Source: Ampullaceana balthica (lineage: Eukaryota; Mollusca; Gastropoda; Lymnaeidae). Taken from it: a stretch of DNA of 64,000 bases. The stretch is from positions 62,001-126,000 of the forward strand of contig CALYLW010001382.1 of NCBI GenBank assembly GCA_944989445.1, given 5' to 3'. The position numbers were made by a program, and so were the translations under genes. Position 1 is the stretch's first letter; every line of letters begins with the position of its first letter. Below are positions 22,097 to 61,575 of the stretch, one piece after another. The notes beneath the pieces were generated by a model that was not told where the DNA came from, made no database searches, and was given only the letters and a program-made list of their open reading frames with translations.

Positions 22097-22344
22097 AGAA
22101 AATAAACTTGGAATAAAAACATAATTAAACTTCTACTTATAACTCTAAATGGTAAAAAATTATATTTTCCAAAAGTCGAAAGAAACTGTAGCTTGTTTTA
22201 GTTTTTAATGCAAAGTTTGAAAAATGGTTAAGAAACGAATTTGGAATAGAAAAATATTTTAAAGAAATCAATTTAAATATTCTCCATCGTATAAAATCAG
22301 GTTCAATAATTTTTAATAAAAGTTATTAGATATAATATTATTTA

Positions 22345-22630
22345 TATAATAAAAAACCCCGTAAAAACATGGTTTTTGACTATAAATACCATATATATGA
22401 GTCATAATTAAAAGTATTGATGATGTTCAAACGCGACCAACATGTACAGACTGAATCTGTCTTAACTCCCATTTGCTTTATAACCGGAAGGGGGGGATGG
22501 GAGAAGGGAAGGTCTTGTCACCGATCGCTGGACAGAGCTCAGCGTGACACGCAAAATGTAAACAAAAGCACGCCGGTACATCGACGGATGGCGTCAACGC
22601 GTGGACTTAACTGTCACGTGAAAAAATAAA
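22345..22630 (-). mobile_element. MITE copy replacing the 3' exons of copy B
   Basis: Begins GTAAAAACATGGTTTTTGAC and ends GCGTCAACGCGTGGACTTAA, the inverted image of the element at 50085-50342. It lies at the junction where the IgGFc-like and membrane exons of copy B are missing. Confidence 0.55.
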
Positions 22631-22639
22631 CAATAACAA

Positions 22640-24060
22640 ACAGTGAAATTGAATTGCATACGTGTTTAGAGATAAACAGGGTGTAATGCAATCGTAAGGG
22701 CTGTGGGTGGTGAAGGGCCTTCCAAACCACTGAAGTTCAGCATGAAGCGACAACCAGTTGTAATTTTTTTTGTATCTGTAAGCTGTAGAAGTCAAAAATA
22801 CCCTGTGGATGTTGTGTCTTATTTTTTCCACTTATCTTAGAGTGGAATTTGTCACTTCCTGCGTCACAATTCAGTTGTGTAGACTGGCATTTGATTACAT
22901 TTGCAAAAAAAATATATTATAATTTTTTTTAAAATAAAAAATAAATAAATAACTAAAAATTAAAATCAAACAAACGAACACACACACAAGTATCATCAGC
23001 CATGTTCAAATGTGGGATTTGAAAACTCTTACCAAGTTCGTATCTAAGATAAACTATTTTTTATTTATTGTTATTCTTTAGCAGTATTCCTTTTTAACAA
23101 GTTTATACTGTGTTTATACTGTTATTGGTCATTGTTTAATTAAATTGAATTTTTTGAACGAATGGCAATTAAAACTGCTCCGCTCCTGAAAAGGCTTTCT
23201 ACTCATCGATTATTCACAACTTGATCCCTTCATAGAACCCTCTCAATTTCTCCCTTTATTTCACTTTATCTCTTTCTCCCTCCGTGCTCTCTTCCTCTCA
23301 CAACCTCTCTTCTTCTGTCACACACTCACCTATCTTACATCTTATCTTATATTAAAAGCTTCTTCATCGATTCTTGTGTTTGATCAAATTGTCAATATAT
23401 TTATTTTATTCCAATTGTCTCTTTACCTCTCTAATTTTTTGTCTTTGCGTTTCCCTTCTTTTGTTTATTTCTTCCTATTAGTATCGACATTCTCAAACCA
23501 AAGTTAACGCATGTTGTACATTTATCGCATTGATATTACTCCCATATTTAATTGTCTATGGTTAATCTTGTAAAAAGAACATTGAAACGGCTGAATTCTA
23601 AACTGATATAGATTTCATGTCTGGGATTATTGATTGTAATTTGTTTTTACAATTGTCTAACAGGCATTCAGCCAAGTAAATTACAATTTTTGTCTCTCTT
23701 TAAATGATCGGAATTTTCTTGGTGACCTAAAAAAAATTTGAAATATTTATATTTCTTTTTTCGTTCCGTTATTTTTGTATGTGGTTAAATGGGATATCCA
23801 TGTGTGTTGTTAGATTATTATCTATATTTGAACCGTTTGCATTGTCTTATAGGGCTTTCCTATACTTCTTCTATTACCGTCCACCAATGGAGTCGTTTGA
23901 AAGCAATACAAATCGATGAATGGCCGTGTTCGAAATTATTTAACGTCTGTCGAAAGTTAAACTTCACGCTCTGTTGAGTAAGAAATGGATGGTTTAAAAA
24001 AAAATCATAGAGCTCTTCCACAGGGGCGTACCCCAGAGCTTTAAATTGTGTATGTCTAAC
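22640..24060 (+). repeat. 3' flanking block of copy B
   Basis: Aligns in pieces with 3990-5700 and 54220-55460 (AAACCACTGAAGTTCAGC; TTGTTAGATTATTATC; CAATACAAATCGATGA). It shows that copy B lost its 3' exons after duplication, since the DNA downstream of the gene is retained. Confidence 0.5.
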
Positions 24061-26030
24061 AATTCTCTACCTCCATGTTGAAACTGATGATTTGCAGTGA
24101 CATACACACACACAAATCAAGCGATTCTTAATATTTTCCCAAGGATTACCTCGAATTATTTCCAATTTCAAAACATTTATTTATAATTTACGCAACTAGC
24201 GCTCAGATTTTAGTTGACATGACTTGGGTCATCTTTACATATGCTAACCTATAATAATTAAATCAGTGAAAATATTTTTTTTTAATAGGAAAGTCGTTCA
24301 AGAGGTTTTAATACAATAAAATATTAATTTTTTGTGTCAAAAATTCAATTTGTGCCATACTTAAAGAGTGAATATAATAATCTTTCAAGAGATTTAATTG
24401 AAAAAAAAATCAAATTATATGCTTATGACATTTTTTAAAATGACTTTTCAAGAAATGATTGTCTTAAAATACAGTAATCCAGAGGCATAACGTATTTTGA
24501 TACTTCTTCATGACTGGATTGTTTACAGAAGTTCCAGAAAGATTCAAAGACATACATTTCAATTTTTAAATCTTGCTCAAACAGTTCATTATACCTAATT
24601 TGTTTTTACAAGCTGCTCTTACTGAAACAAACTCGTTAACTATTTTAGTACACTAGAACGCTGTTATGCATTCTTTTCCATCTGCACAAATCAATGGAAA
24701 GATGTAATTGCTGCTACAGGCAAAGCGTTAAACAGACTACCAGATGCAAAATAGTAAATAAACTCTAGAGGCAATTTGAGGTTATTTGGAAAGCTATGGA
24801 AAACTGACGAAGACAGACGAAAAGCTAAACCCACGAACATACCAAGGAACTTCGCTAGACACAGTGAAATTTGTTTATTTTCTATATGTTGTTAACATTC
24901 GGAAACATATCTATACTATCTAGAAACGTGTAAGTTATGAAGTCAATGATGCCCTAAATTATTTACACAAGTATAGTGTTAAAAATGCTAAAGAGAATCT
25001 ACTCGGAGAAACTATTGGAATATTTAAATAATGCTCTTAAATTGGCTTAAGTGTCATGTGAAGACCTTATCATTTATTCGAACCTTCCTGTAAAAGAACG
25101 TGAGGGGCAAATTTTTTTTAGATCCAAGCGAATTTATAGCCATTTAATAAGAAAGTTTTATTCTTAAGACGATGTTACTGCAGAAATTAACCTGATGTTT
25201 CCGCAGTTTATGAATTTGGAAAACATATATGATTTTCCTACACCAACTATTCTACTGGAATTTCAAATGTTTCCCTCAAATTTAAGTATTTAAATTCAAA
25301 GTATCTCATATAACATTGTCAAGCAAGGACTGTTTTACATCACGGCAAAACAATGAATTAATGAATTGAAGCCCACTTGATTTATTTCCTTCAAATTTTC
25401 AAAGATAATTATCTTATACGGTACAGACGCTCCTTCTATACAGACGATTATTGCGTCTCGAAGTAATTTAAGCTCGAAGTTACCCTTCCTGACACAATAT
25501 CACTATTTAGAATATTGCGCACACCTTTCAGAAGTAATGCAAGACGTGACAGAAGCTTATCTAAAATTAATCTAAAATTAAGTTATTAAGATGCGAAAAC
25601 ATTTTAAAACAATGTAGTTAAAATGAATAATGAATACCCAAGAATTGACTAGTTGTAAACCTATATTTTGGGTATTGATCATGGCGTGGCTGATAACATT
25701 GAGACATCAAAGATAGTGATATGAGGCAAAGAAGAAAATTTCAATTTTATTCAAGAAATTGAAGGCTTTTCTATTCATTTCTAACATAACAATGTTTAGT
25801 GTCCTAGTCATTACTTTCTAATAAAAATGATATTTTCCTTAAAACATAAACACAATTTTCTGGAGGGAGGGAGAGGGGGGGAAGAACCGGTGTTCTGCCC
25901 CGGGCGGCACATGCCCACGCTGCGCCGCTGGTATAAGTTAATTTTGCCAAAACAATTAATTGTTCTAGTATTTAATAATTAATGTGATTTCTTAACGACT
26001 GCATAATTGTTTTAGAGTAAAAAAATCAGG
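24061..26030. other. Intergenic DNA with an unidentified decayed coding-like stretch
   Basis: At about 24570-25100 several short open stretches in changing frames look like a decayed ORF, possibly a transposase relic. No family motif is clear. The rest is AT-rich and featureless apart from a G-rich tract at 25860-25880. Confidence 0.3.
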
Positions 26031-26334
26031 TTAAGATTACAGAAGTGCTCAACAAAGAACGCACCATTAATCATCCATTACTCAGCCAATAATAAACTAC
26101 GCGTTCCCGTCATCATGTCATGGATGATTGGGAGGGGGGCTGTGGGTGGTAATGACTTCAAAGAATGCTTTAAGCGCTTCATTTGCGTTTCAAACTGAAA
26201 CAACATTTGGGCATATAAACCTTATGTCTGTACTCCTTTCAGATCAATGGCCCAAAGAATATGTAAGTATTCTTTTGTAAGACAAAACGTAAACTTTAAT
26301 GGAGCATTGAACGTTACATTTATTCTGAAAACTG

Positions 26335-26742
26335 CGGAAAAGGGGTTGGCCTCTACGTGAGTCGACAGACGATTAGGGTTGCGGAGCTGACCGCTCTGAG
26401 GAAACCTTCCGGTGGGGGTCACACCCTAGGTAGGTCATTGATGATCCCCCGCTATGTGGTGGTCCTAACCATTGAGACTCGTATGCTTGGCCGGGGTGGC
26501 GCCGAAGTGGTAGCGAGTCGAAGTAGGGCAAATTTCACCCCTCCTTGTGAGGCCATTTTTAGTGGGAGGCATTTTCAACTTTATGTCCTTGATGCCCAGG
26601 CAGCCGCTTCAGAAGCGACCGTTTCGTGTGGGTTCTTCAACTGTTAAGTCCCTTAGGATGCTGGGTGGCGGAGGGGGTCTTCTGGGAAGACCCATGAAGA
26701 GCAGTATCCTCGGGGGTGCTGATTTTATTCCCCATGTAGGAT
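26335..26742 (+). mobile_element. Dispersed element, copy 1
   Basis: Shares GGAAAAGGGGTTG, CTACGTG, CACCCTAGGTAGGTCATTGA, GGCATTTTCAACTTT and TGATGCCCAGGC with the longer copy at 40885-41610. It breaks the homology between the B and C upstream blocks, so it inserted after duplication. It is GC-richer than its surroundings. No proteins recognised. Confidence 0.65.
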
Positions 26743-27197
26743 ATTTAATACTGAAAACATATTTTTGTTCCCTTTAACATAAAAGCCGACCAACGCAACT
26801 TTAAGAGAGATTGGTCGTTTAATATCCGAGGGACATTCTTTGAGAATGAGAATTTTTTTTTATCCTAACGTTTACTTGCTTAATTTTAAACTACTTTTTT
26901 TTTAGAGATATCAAACAAAATTAATTCAACATGTTCTATAGAGTTAGGATTTTATTGTAAAGATTGATAAGAAAAAAAAGAATACAAAATAAAAAAAATT
27001 ACACTATTCATATCATTGTCATATGTATCACTTTGAAGTTTGCCTTTGTCAAGTCATTATGTAAAAAAAAAGCATTTAGGTGTTGTCTTTCCGTAATGTA
27101 AAATCGAACACTCATTTGTCATTCTGTAAAAACATTGCCATTAAATGTTTTTTGTTTGTTTGTTTGTTTTAAAAGACAAGAAATCGAATACTCTTTT

Positions 27198-27235
27198 GTG
27201 ACGTGTAATGTACTCACGTAGCGTGTCATCGATAA
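27198..27235 (+). promoter_or_regulatory. Conserved upstream motif, copy C
   Basis: GTGACGTGTAATGTACTCAC then GTAGCGTGTCATCGATA, 193 nt before the ATG at 27391, the same distance as in copy B. Confidence 0.5.
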
Positions 27236-27390
27236 AAGTTATGTTTAAAGAATTCCCATGAAGAGAAAAAATAAATCAAAGAAGCAGCGGTAAATGTTTA
27301 GCAACGAAGTCAAGATTGAACTGATTATAACGTTCCAGAAAGGAAATGGTATTATGAAGAAGTAACTTTACCAGGCATACAGGCTGAGCA

Positions 27391-53800
<26,410 letters not shown>

Positions 53801-55500
53801 CTATTGATACTAACCATTATACAGAATTTCATTAATCAAAAAATTTACTCTTAAAAACTTTTCTAAAAAAAAGCAGACACTTCAAAAAGACTCCATTCAA
53901 CTGTAGTGGCTGCAATTAATATCATATTTGAAATGGAAAAAAAATATATATATAATTCAAAAAAACTTGTTTATTTTATTTTATTTTAACGCTAGACAGA
54001 TTGCTATTTAATTTTCACAAACCACCTCATGTCTTATATCTGTATATGGCCATTGCAATTACCTGCCCGTATCATTGAGTAAAAAAGTTCATAATTTCAT
54101 TTGAAAGTATTAAGGACGTCTTCCCCAATCTGAGATGTCGCAGCAACACCCACCCCTTCCCTTTTTCCTCTCAGGTTCCTAGCAAAAAGCTCCGGGAGGA
54201 AAGAGGGTCATTTGTGTTATTTGGATGTGGAGGGCACTCCGAATAACTGAAATTCAGCGTGGAATAAAAGCCGTTAATTATTTTTTTTAATTGTTGTGCA
54301 AACTTTGTAACTGTACAAGTAAAAAAGTCGTAGTGGCGTCTTTTTTCATTTTGGCTCAGATTGGAAGTGGCTGCTTCCTCTGTCCCCACCCAGTAGTTTA
54401 GACTCTTGGATAGAAATATCGTCTGTCATTCGATTGAAATGTATAGGCTTTTTGTGAAACACGTAAACATATACAACACAATCATCATCAATCATGCTCA
54501 TATGTGGAATTTGAAAATTCGCAACATATTCAAGTCTTAGATTTAGTATGTTTTAATGATTGTTTTTTTTATTATATGATACTTGAATGTAATATAACAA
54601 AACCTTCATTGTTCCTTAATGCTTTCTACTCATTGTAAACGACAGAAATTTCACAACTTGATTCTTTTTAAATGCCCTCTCAATTTCTCTCATCCTCTCC
54701 ATTCCTCTTTCTTTCCCTCAGTCTCTCTGCTTCTGTTACCCTCACCTCTCTTACCGGCTAAAATCAAATTTGATTAAGTTTTTTTATCACAATGTCATTA
54801 TCTTCATTTTTAAAAAGTTTTTCTCTCAACATCTGTATTTATTCGTCTCCTGTTGTTTTAATCTATACAGGCTGTCATGTGAACGCAAGTTGCTCACTTA
54901 TCATATGAATATTATTCAGAAGTGTAATCGGCTTTAGTTATATGCATGTAATTTTTTAAATAAAGTCAATGAAATTGCTTAATTGAAAGTATAATTACCT
55001 GTCATTCCATGTATCATAAATTATTATATTTTAAACAATGGTATAACGGTAATTATAGATTCGTACAAACAGCTTTTTCTTCTCGCTTAAACTGAAATGA
55101 GTTGTTGTGATGGCTAATAAAATTTTTTGAAAAATTAAATTTTGCTAAAATAATTTTTTTTAAGGGCAGATATGTCTTTCATGGAATATGATATCACGTC
55201 CTTTGTAAGATTATTATCGAATCAATCAAAAGCCGACTATTTGCACAGTTTGTATTGTGTTGTGGGGCTTTCCTTTACTTCTGGTGTTACCGACCACCGA
55301 TGAAGATGCCGGAAAACAATACAAATCGATGATTGGCCGTGTTTGTTTATAATTCATTGTGTGTATAAAGATGAACTTCGCGCACGGTTGACAAAGAAAA
55401 ATATGACTTTAAAAACAACAATAAAACTCTTCCAGCGGTGCATATCTAAGAGTTAAAAAATGATTAAATTTTCCAATTTTCTATCGCAATGAGAAATGTT
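53801..55500 (+). repeat. 3' flanking block of copy C
   Basis: Aligned in pieces with 3692-5700 and 22690-24000 (GGACGTCTTCCCCAATCTGA; GAATAACTGAAATTCAGC; ACAATACAAATCGATGATTG). A possible poly(A) signal AATAAA is at 54263-54268. No ORF shared among the copies. Confidence 0.55.
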
Positions 55501-56330
55501 CTATTTGCAGTGACATAAAACACAAAATTCAATATTTTTAAAAGGTTTCCTATTGCTAAAGTTTAAATATAAATAGCGAAATTCATTTGGGTTTCAAAAA
55601 ATTATTGCACTGATTTACAAAATATTGTGTGATTCGCCAATTTGTTCGACATACTTTAATCTTCAGCGCTAGGAATTTAATGTAAACCAGATCGGGTACA
55701 GTTTTTGTTTTTAGGACGTTAATTACCCACTGTACCTTACCTTTACTTATGATGCTCGTGAGTTTAAACAAAAATTGTGTATTACATAATTTTTTCCAGA
55801 GTCATGCAGTTTTAAAAATGACACATTTTTTTCAAAGAGTCAAGTGTGTATGCAACGTGTATTAGAGAGAGACATTAATATATTCAGAGCAGAACACAAG
55901 AAACCCCACAGGAGATTCTAACATACTCTGTCAAATGTGATAAAAAATAACATTAATAGTAATTTTACTAATATAAAATAGTTCTATTCTTAAAAAAGTT
56001 ATATATTTTTTTCGAACTAGAGCTCAGAGTTCAGTTGACGTGGCTTGGAGTTTTTTTGAATATACCAACGAATCAAATCAGTAACATTATCATCGTGTTT
56101 TTTTTTAATTAAAAGATTATTATTTCAATAAACCCGTAAGCTATTTATTATTTTGAACTTGCAACAAAATTTAAGGGAGTTGTAGGTGAGAACTGCATTG
56201 GAAGATATACTTATGTTTTGCTAATAATTCATTTGGTGTTTGTTTTAAATAAATCTCTTTTCTCCTAATTTTATTGCACACAGTGGAAGGATACAATTAA
56301 GAGCAATTTTTAAACAAACAATTAGAATCA
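55501..56330. other. Intergenic DNA, nothing identified
   Basis: AT-rich, no recognisable gene or repeat end. Confidence 0.5.
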
Positions 56331-57230
56331 AAATTTTACTCACTCTCATATTTCCAAATTATTATTTATTCATTCAAATTAATTTATAAAATTGATTAAA
56401 AAAGAAAATGTTTGAAAAATTCTTAATTATAATCATAATCATTTTTAAAAAATGAAACATTTTTATTCTACCCATTGCCTTCACAACATATAATAGTTGT
56501 TATGCGTAATATTTTTTTATTTTTTTTCTCTAGTTTTACTGGAATTCACATATTGCAAAAGGAGTGCGGTGGGGGATGGGGAGTGCGTAATTAGCACTCA
56601 CGCTAATTCATTATTTTCAATGTAGTATGTTTTTGTCAAAGAATCTTAGTACCCATAAATCCCATCAAAACATATCTAATAACATCATCATCAGTGGCGC
56701 TACAGCCCATGTAGGGCCCTGGCCTGCTCCTCCACATTCTGCCATTCTGATTGATCGATCGCTTTCCTCCTCCATGCCCAAACTCGCAGCTGCTCTAGGT
56801 CCTTTTCCACGTCATCGATCCACCTCAGTCTTGGGTGACCTGTGAGTCGTGTGCCCCCTGGTTTCTGCCCGTAAATAGTTTTTGGTGGTCTACACTCTGG
56901 CATCGTTTCAACGTGTCTAAACATGTCTAAAAACATTTTTAATTTGTATGTGTGTTGGTGTCTTGGGGAAAAGCCGAACAATCATTACGTCGCACAAGAC
57001 CCTAGTGGTATTTAAAGAAACTAAATTGGAATAAATTGCATCGAAATCAGCATCAAAGCATTGTGTCTTGGATCAACGAGTAAGAAACACAATAACGATT
57101 TAACGAAAGAAGTATACGATTATTTTTTTTTACAATTCTTCTGGAGCACTTCTTACACAGCATTTTAAGAAGTTAAAGATCGAAAACAATTGGTTATACA
57201 TAGAGGTATATATGTAATAATATTTTGTTC
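56330..57230 (+). repeat. Diverged direct duplication, copy 1 (with 60280-61070)
   Basis: Shared landmarks in the same order: AAAATGTTTGAAAAATT, TTGCCTTCACAACATATAAT, AGTGCGTAATTAGC, CAATCATTACG, CCCTAGTGGTATTTAAA, ATACGATT. Copy 1 is interrupted by a LINE fragment at about 56680-56981. Content unknown. Confidence 0.65.
56680..56981 (-). mobile_element. 3' end of a LINE
   Basis: The minus-strand frame reads KTIYGQKPGGTRLTGHPRLR, then WIDDVEKDLEQL and EWQNVEEQARALHGL, a standard C-terminus of RT proteins. Its 3' end is GGGCTGTAGCGCCACTGATG with an (ATG)n-like tail. It interrupts the duplicated block. Confidence 0.75.
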
Positions 57231-59049
57231 TTCTTAAGTAGTTACAGACAGGAAATAGTTGAACATTTTGAGACCCATATACGTACTTGACACAAACCAT
57301 GCGGTTCTCTAAAATTGAAAGGGAAACAAATATAAACATAGCATCAGTAAACTTTCGGCCATGCAAAACGAATCTAAGGCACAACAGATCATATTTTAAA
57401 GATATATATTAGATTTTAAGATTTGAACTAATGAAATTTGTATTTTAAACAACATGTTTTAACAACTCTTTTACGCCATTATCATTAATTTGTAACGAGC
57501 ATGGTACTGTCTGCTGAGTAGGTAGAGTACATTAGATCCTCTGTAGATCCTCCACCGAATAAGTAAAGCAGTTTTTGGATGTAATTTAAAATTGTATCTA
57601 TAAATTGGAGTAAAATGGAGTATGGAGCGTTCTTAAGAACTTACGAATTCGCCTGACACCTTTAATTGAAAAGATAGTATTTGGAATTTCGAATAACAAT
57701 AACGTTGACAGTGATGTATAGTTTACCATGGTTGTTTCCCACTGTTGTGGTGTTACGTATCGACAATGAAAAATACTATTTTAATAATAATGTGTAGTTT
57801 CCATAATTATTGTTCAACTAAACTAAATCAAGTTTTTAAAATTTATATATGTTTTCAATATGTATTTAATACTATTTAAACATATTTGCAGACTTGAAGC
57901 AAGACTTACAAGCAAGAATTAACTTTGAAGTAAAAATTCAAAAAATTAAATTTATTTCTTTAAATGAAAAGTAAAATTAGTGGGTTCTTTCCCTTGCTCT
58001 AGAGAAAAGGATGCAAACTCAAGATTTTTGGTGCAAATTTTTTAAAACCAGTTTTATGAAAATTTGAATACTTACAAATAGAAAATTAAGATATTTAGCA
58101 CTTCGGCTATTTTTGTATTGTCGCGGAACTTTCTTACACAGATACACACAGTTCATCAATTGCCTATGTGCATAATATGGTTTATTGAATTTGGCCATTA
58201 GGAGCCTATGGAATTGATGTCAGATCATTAACACTGCGCCAATAATTTTTGTTAGGTATTGGTTACGCTCACTACAAATGTTACGAAACAAAAGTAAAAT
58301 TTACGTAATCTTAACAGTTCATTAAAAATTTTATGGAAAGTTTTTTTTTCCTAAACTCTTTGTGGCTCTTCTGAAATTTCTTTATGCTATGAACTTTTGT
58401 GCAATCTATTTTGTCATTTCCATTTTATAAGTTTAAAAAAGGGTTGTATACTACATAATTCGATGAGTTGTTTTGTTTCGTTTACGTATTTTTGAAATCC
58501 TTTGTTGAATCCATAATGCTTGTGTAACATGAGCTATTACATATTAAAACGCATTGTTTAATTTAAAAATATAAAAAAACAATAATATCACTCCTGAATA
58601 GCTGTTGATAAATTGCGCCTCCAGCTAGTTGTTTTAAAATTTCATTTACACAATCTTTATAGCAAACAAAAGAAACGACATTCTATACACTATACTTTTA
58701 TTTTTGTAAAAGACAAATAAAATAAACAAGATACATCCATCCACTGTGTTCAGATTGTAATATTAATTAAAACACAGCGCATAATAAAAGAATTATTACA
58801 AACAGAGAACATTATTTAAGGAAAATAAACGCATTAGGGTAAAGAAAATCATATTAGTACTTTTTTTTCGACCTAAAAATAACAGAATATTGTAAATTCT
58901 AGCATATTTTTCTCGTTCCCCCTCTCAATAAGTTATTAATAACGTATATAAAAAAAAATTTAATTTAAATTAGAATATAAGCCAACAAATACATGATATT
59001 TATATCGACTAGACGTGGGGACATCAAACAATTTTCTCAAAATCAAGAG
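57231..59049. other. No gene identified; possible 3' UTR of the minus-strand gene at its right end
   Basis: AT-rich. TTTATT at 58697-58702 is AATAAA on the minus strand, about 350 nt beyond the stop codon of the candidate minus-strand gene, and may be its poly(A) signal. Confidence 0.3.
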
Positions 59050-59878
59050 CTAGTCCTTAAGGTTAATGTCACCAGTATCATTTACCATGCTAGAAGGAGA
59101 AGGCGGTGGAAGCACGTTAGACATGCAAGGTGGGACGGTTGTATCTGCTAGATTAACGGTTGGGGAAGCTAGGGCATCCTTCCAACAACAACATTTGGTC
59201 TCGGTCTTCAAACATAAAACAGCAATTTAAAGGAAATGATCTCTAACGCTATGGAGAATTTTATGCTGCTCAATAGAAACAAGTTATGAAGATCAGCGTT
59301 CGTAAACCTGAAGGGAATTTAGGACTTAATGGCCCTAACAAAATCTACAACCTGGAATAGCAAACGAATATATTTTGAAAGAAATTTATTTTAATATATA
59401 TTGTCGTATACCCAATAAGATTTACGAATATAAATATAGAGACTAAATTGATAAAATAATTAATTATATGAATTTTTTACAACCTTTTATTGAAGGAGAA
59501 ATATACCCATGCACGTTAGAAAAAAATTAAGATAAAAACACCAAGTCGTTATACAATCAATGAATATTTGATACGTCTGTTTTTATATTAGAAAATGCAG
59601 GCACCATGAAACTGATCCTTTAAATAATCTGTACTTTTATATACGCAAATTGTACGGCTCTTTTAAAGCATGACAAAATAATTAAAATAAAGTCACAATT
59701 TAACACACTAACACTGGCAAAGTTAAAATAAGTTAACATGGTCAGGATTATGTATGAATAACAAAAAACAATATTGCATTTATTTTAAAGGCATTCAACT
59801 CATATGAAGTGGTTTTTGTACTTTTTTTCAAGCGGCTTTCTCACTTACATGATGATCTTTGTCTCCCCCACAAATGAA
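59050..59878 (-). CDS. Possible last two exons of an unrelated minus-strand gene
   Basis: On the minus strand the terminal exon 59205-59050 follows the acceptor TGTTTGAAG. It encodes 51 residues beginning TETKCCCWKDALASPTVNL, with PPPSPSSMV, then ends INLKD and stop. A 30-nt exon at 59878-59849 (FICGGDKDHH) lies between acceptor TGCATTTAG and donor CAT|GTAAGTG and joins in phase 0. Codon use and the higher GC content suggest coding DNA. The CCCW cluster could be a palmitoylation site of a membrane protein tail. No upstream exons were found, so this is tentative. Confidence 0.35.
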
Positions 59879-59969
59879 CTAAATGCAGTGTTATTCAAGC
59901 AACTCCCTATTTTATACATAATATGCAATTCAGTTTTGTAGGCAATTTTTTAATTATAGAATTATAGAT

Positions 59970-60165
59970 ATACGGGCACGATGGTCTAAGTGGTAGCGCA
60001 CTGGACTATCGATCCGAGGCAGATCCCGAGTCGCGGGTACTGGCAAGGCCCCTGGGGCATTGTGCTGGCCACGCATTCCCCTGCTCGTTAGTGGTGGCTA
60101 AAAACTTGTGAACGCTACATCACTTGCCCCATAGTCCGTCGTGGACTGGCAAGGGTACAGATATA
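59970..60165 (+). mobile_element. tRNA-derived SINE
   Basis: Head GATGGTCTAAGTGGTAGCGC; body GGCATTGTGCTGGCCACGCA and CATCACTTGCCCCATAGTCC, matching 21321-21575. Confidence 0.65.
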
Positions 60166-60279
60166 GATTGGAGATAGACAGGCCTGTCATTCTACGTAGT
60201 TTAAAATGTGCCCTATAAAATTGTTTATTATTTTAGCATGAAAAAATCATGCCACTAGATAATATTACTTTCTACTCTT

Positions 60280-61070
60280 AGGAGCCGACGGTAAAATGTG
60301 AAATTAATACGCATATAAAGATTCTACACATACACATAATATTGTTTAATTTAATTATGTGTATAGTATCTATAAAGTCTTTGATATGCTTTCAAAGAGA
60401 AATATGATTTAATTGTTTTTTTAAAACGAAGAAAGATTACAATTTTTAAAAATTACAAAAAATTTAAGTAAAATGTTTGAAAAATTATAAATTATAATAA
60501 TATTTATCTAAAAAAGTAAAAAAGTTCAGTACTTTCCCTTGCCTTGACAATATATAATAACTATTGTGCGTAATCGTTTTTTTAAAATATTATTCTAGTT
60601 TTACGGGAATTCAACTATCACAAAAAGAGAAGAAAAAAAACAACGAAAGTGCGTAATTAGCTCTTATGCATTTATTTCAATTTTTTAATTGTCAAACATG
60701 TTTTGTCACAGAAGCTTACTACACAGAAATCCAAAGAAAACATATATCAAAACATTTCTATTTTGTGTGTGTCTATTTGTGTTTGGGAACGGCGAAAGGC
60801 TGGACAATCATTACGACTTGCAAGCCCCTAGTGGTATTTAAATAAACCCCATTTGAATCACTTGCATCGAATACAGCATCAAAATGCCTTGTGTATAAGA
60901 TAAACGAATAGAAAACACAATGACGAATTAGTAAAACAATTATACGATTTTGTTTTACAACTCTTTTTGGGTACTATACCAAAGCACATGACAGAAATTA
61001 AATATCTTAACGAATAGGTCATACATATAAGTTTATACTCTGATAATATTTTTTTACCAAAGTAGTTTTT
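60280..61070 (+). repeat. Diverged direct duplication, copy 2
   Basis: Uninterrupted counterpart of 56330-57230, about 3.9 kb downstream. Confidence 0.65.
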
Positions 61071-61204
61071 AAAAAAATTATGCAGAATTTAAACATTCTA
61101 AACGATCTTTTTAAAAAATTGTATTTTCAATTGAAATATATCAAGTTTTCTGTTTTATTCTTTTGACCTATCTTTATGCTAAGGCATTAAAAATATGTGT
61201 TTAA

Positions 61205-61575
61205 TTATTTGGGGGTTGTAGGGCGCCTAAGGCACCCACTTTTTTGTGTTTTTGTCAAAAGCCTAAGTAACTTATCCTTGTACGATAAATACGAAATATT
61301 AAACTTCCTGAAATGTACAGAAAGTATTATATAATTATTATAAATCCTCAAATCCTCTTTTTAAAGCGCTCTCTTTTCCGAAATTAAAATGTAAGCTAAA
61401 ACAATGACGTCATATAATTTTTTTTTACTTAGTCCATCTTTTAATTTATAATTATTTTGCACACCTCCTCATGCGCGCCTTGCATATATATATTTAAATA
61501 TAAGCTCAAAATGGCGTCATAACGTTACGGACACATACTCCAACCAACTATGACTTGGGCTATTATATTGTTTAT
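61205..61575 (-). repeat. Dispersed repeat, inverted copy of 4440-4790
   Basis: GCACCCACTTTTTTGTG, AACTTATCCTTGTACGATAA and AATGACGTCATAT run in the reverse order and orientation of 4440-4790. Confidence 0.6.

Larger units (their letters stand above)
26030..27390 (+). promoter_or_regulatory. Upstream block of copy C
   Basis: Aligned with 7360-8253 of copy B (ACTACGCG, CTTCAAAGAATG, GCATTGAACGTTACA; later ATCGAATACTC, GACGTGTAATGTACTCACG). It is interrupted by a ~400-bp insertion at 26335-26742. No ORF in common between copies, so a regulatory or UTR role is more likely than a missing exon. Confidence 0.55.

Noticed and set aside
56627..56845. 72-codon plus-strand frame
   Set aside because: Antisense of the LINE C-terminus at 56680-56981.
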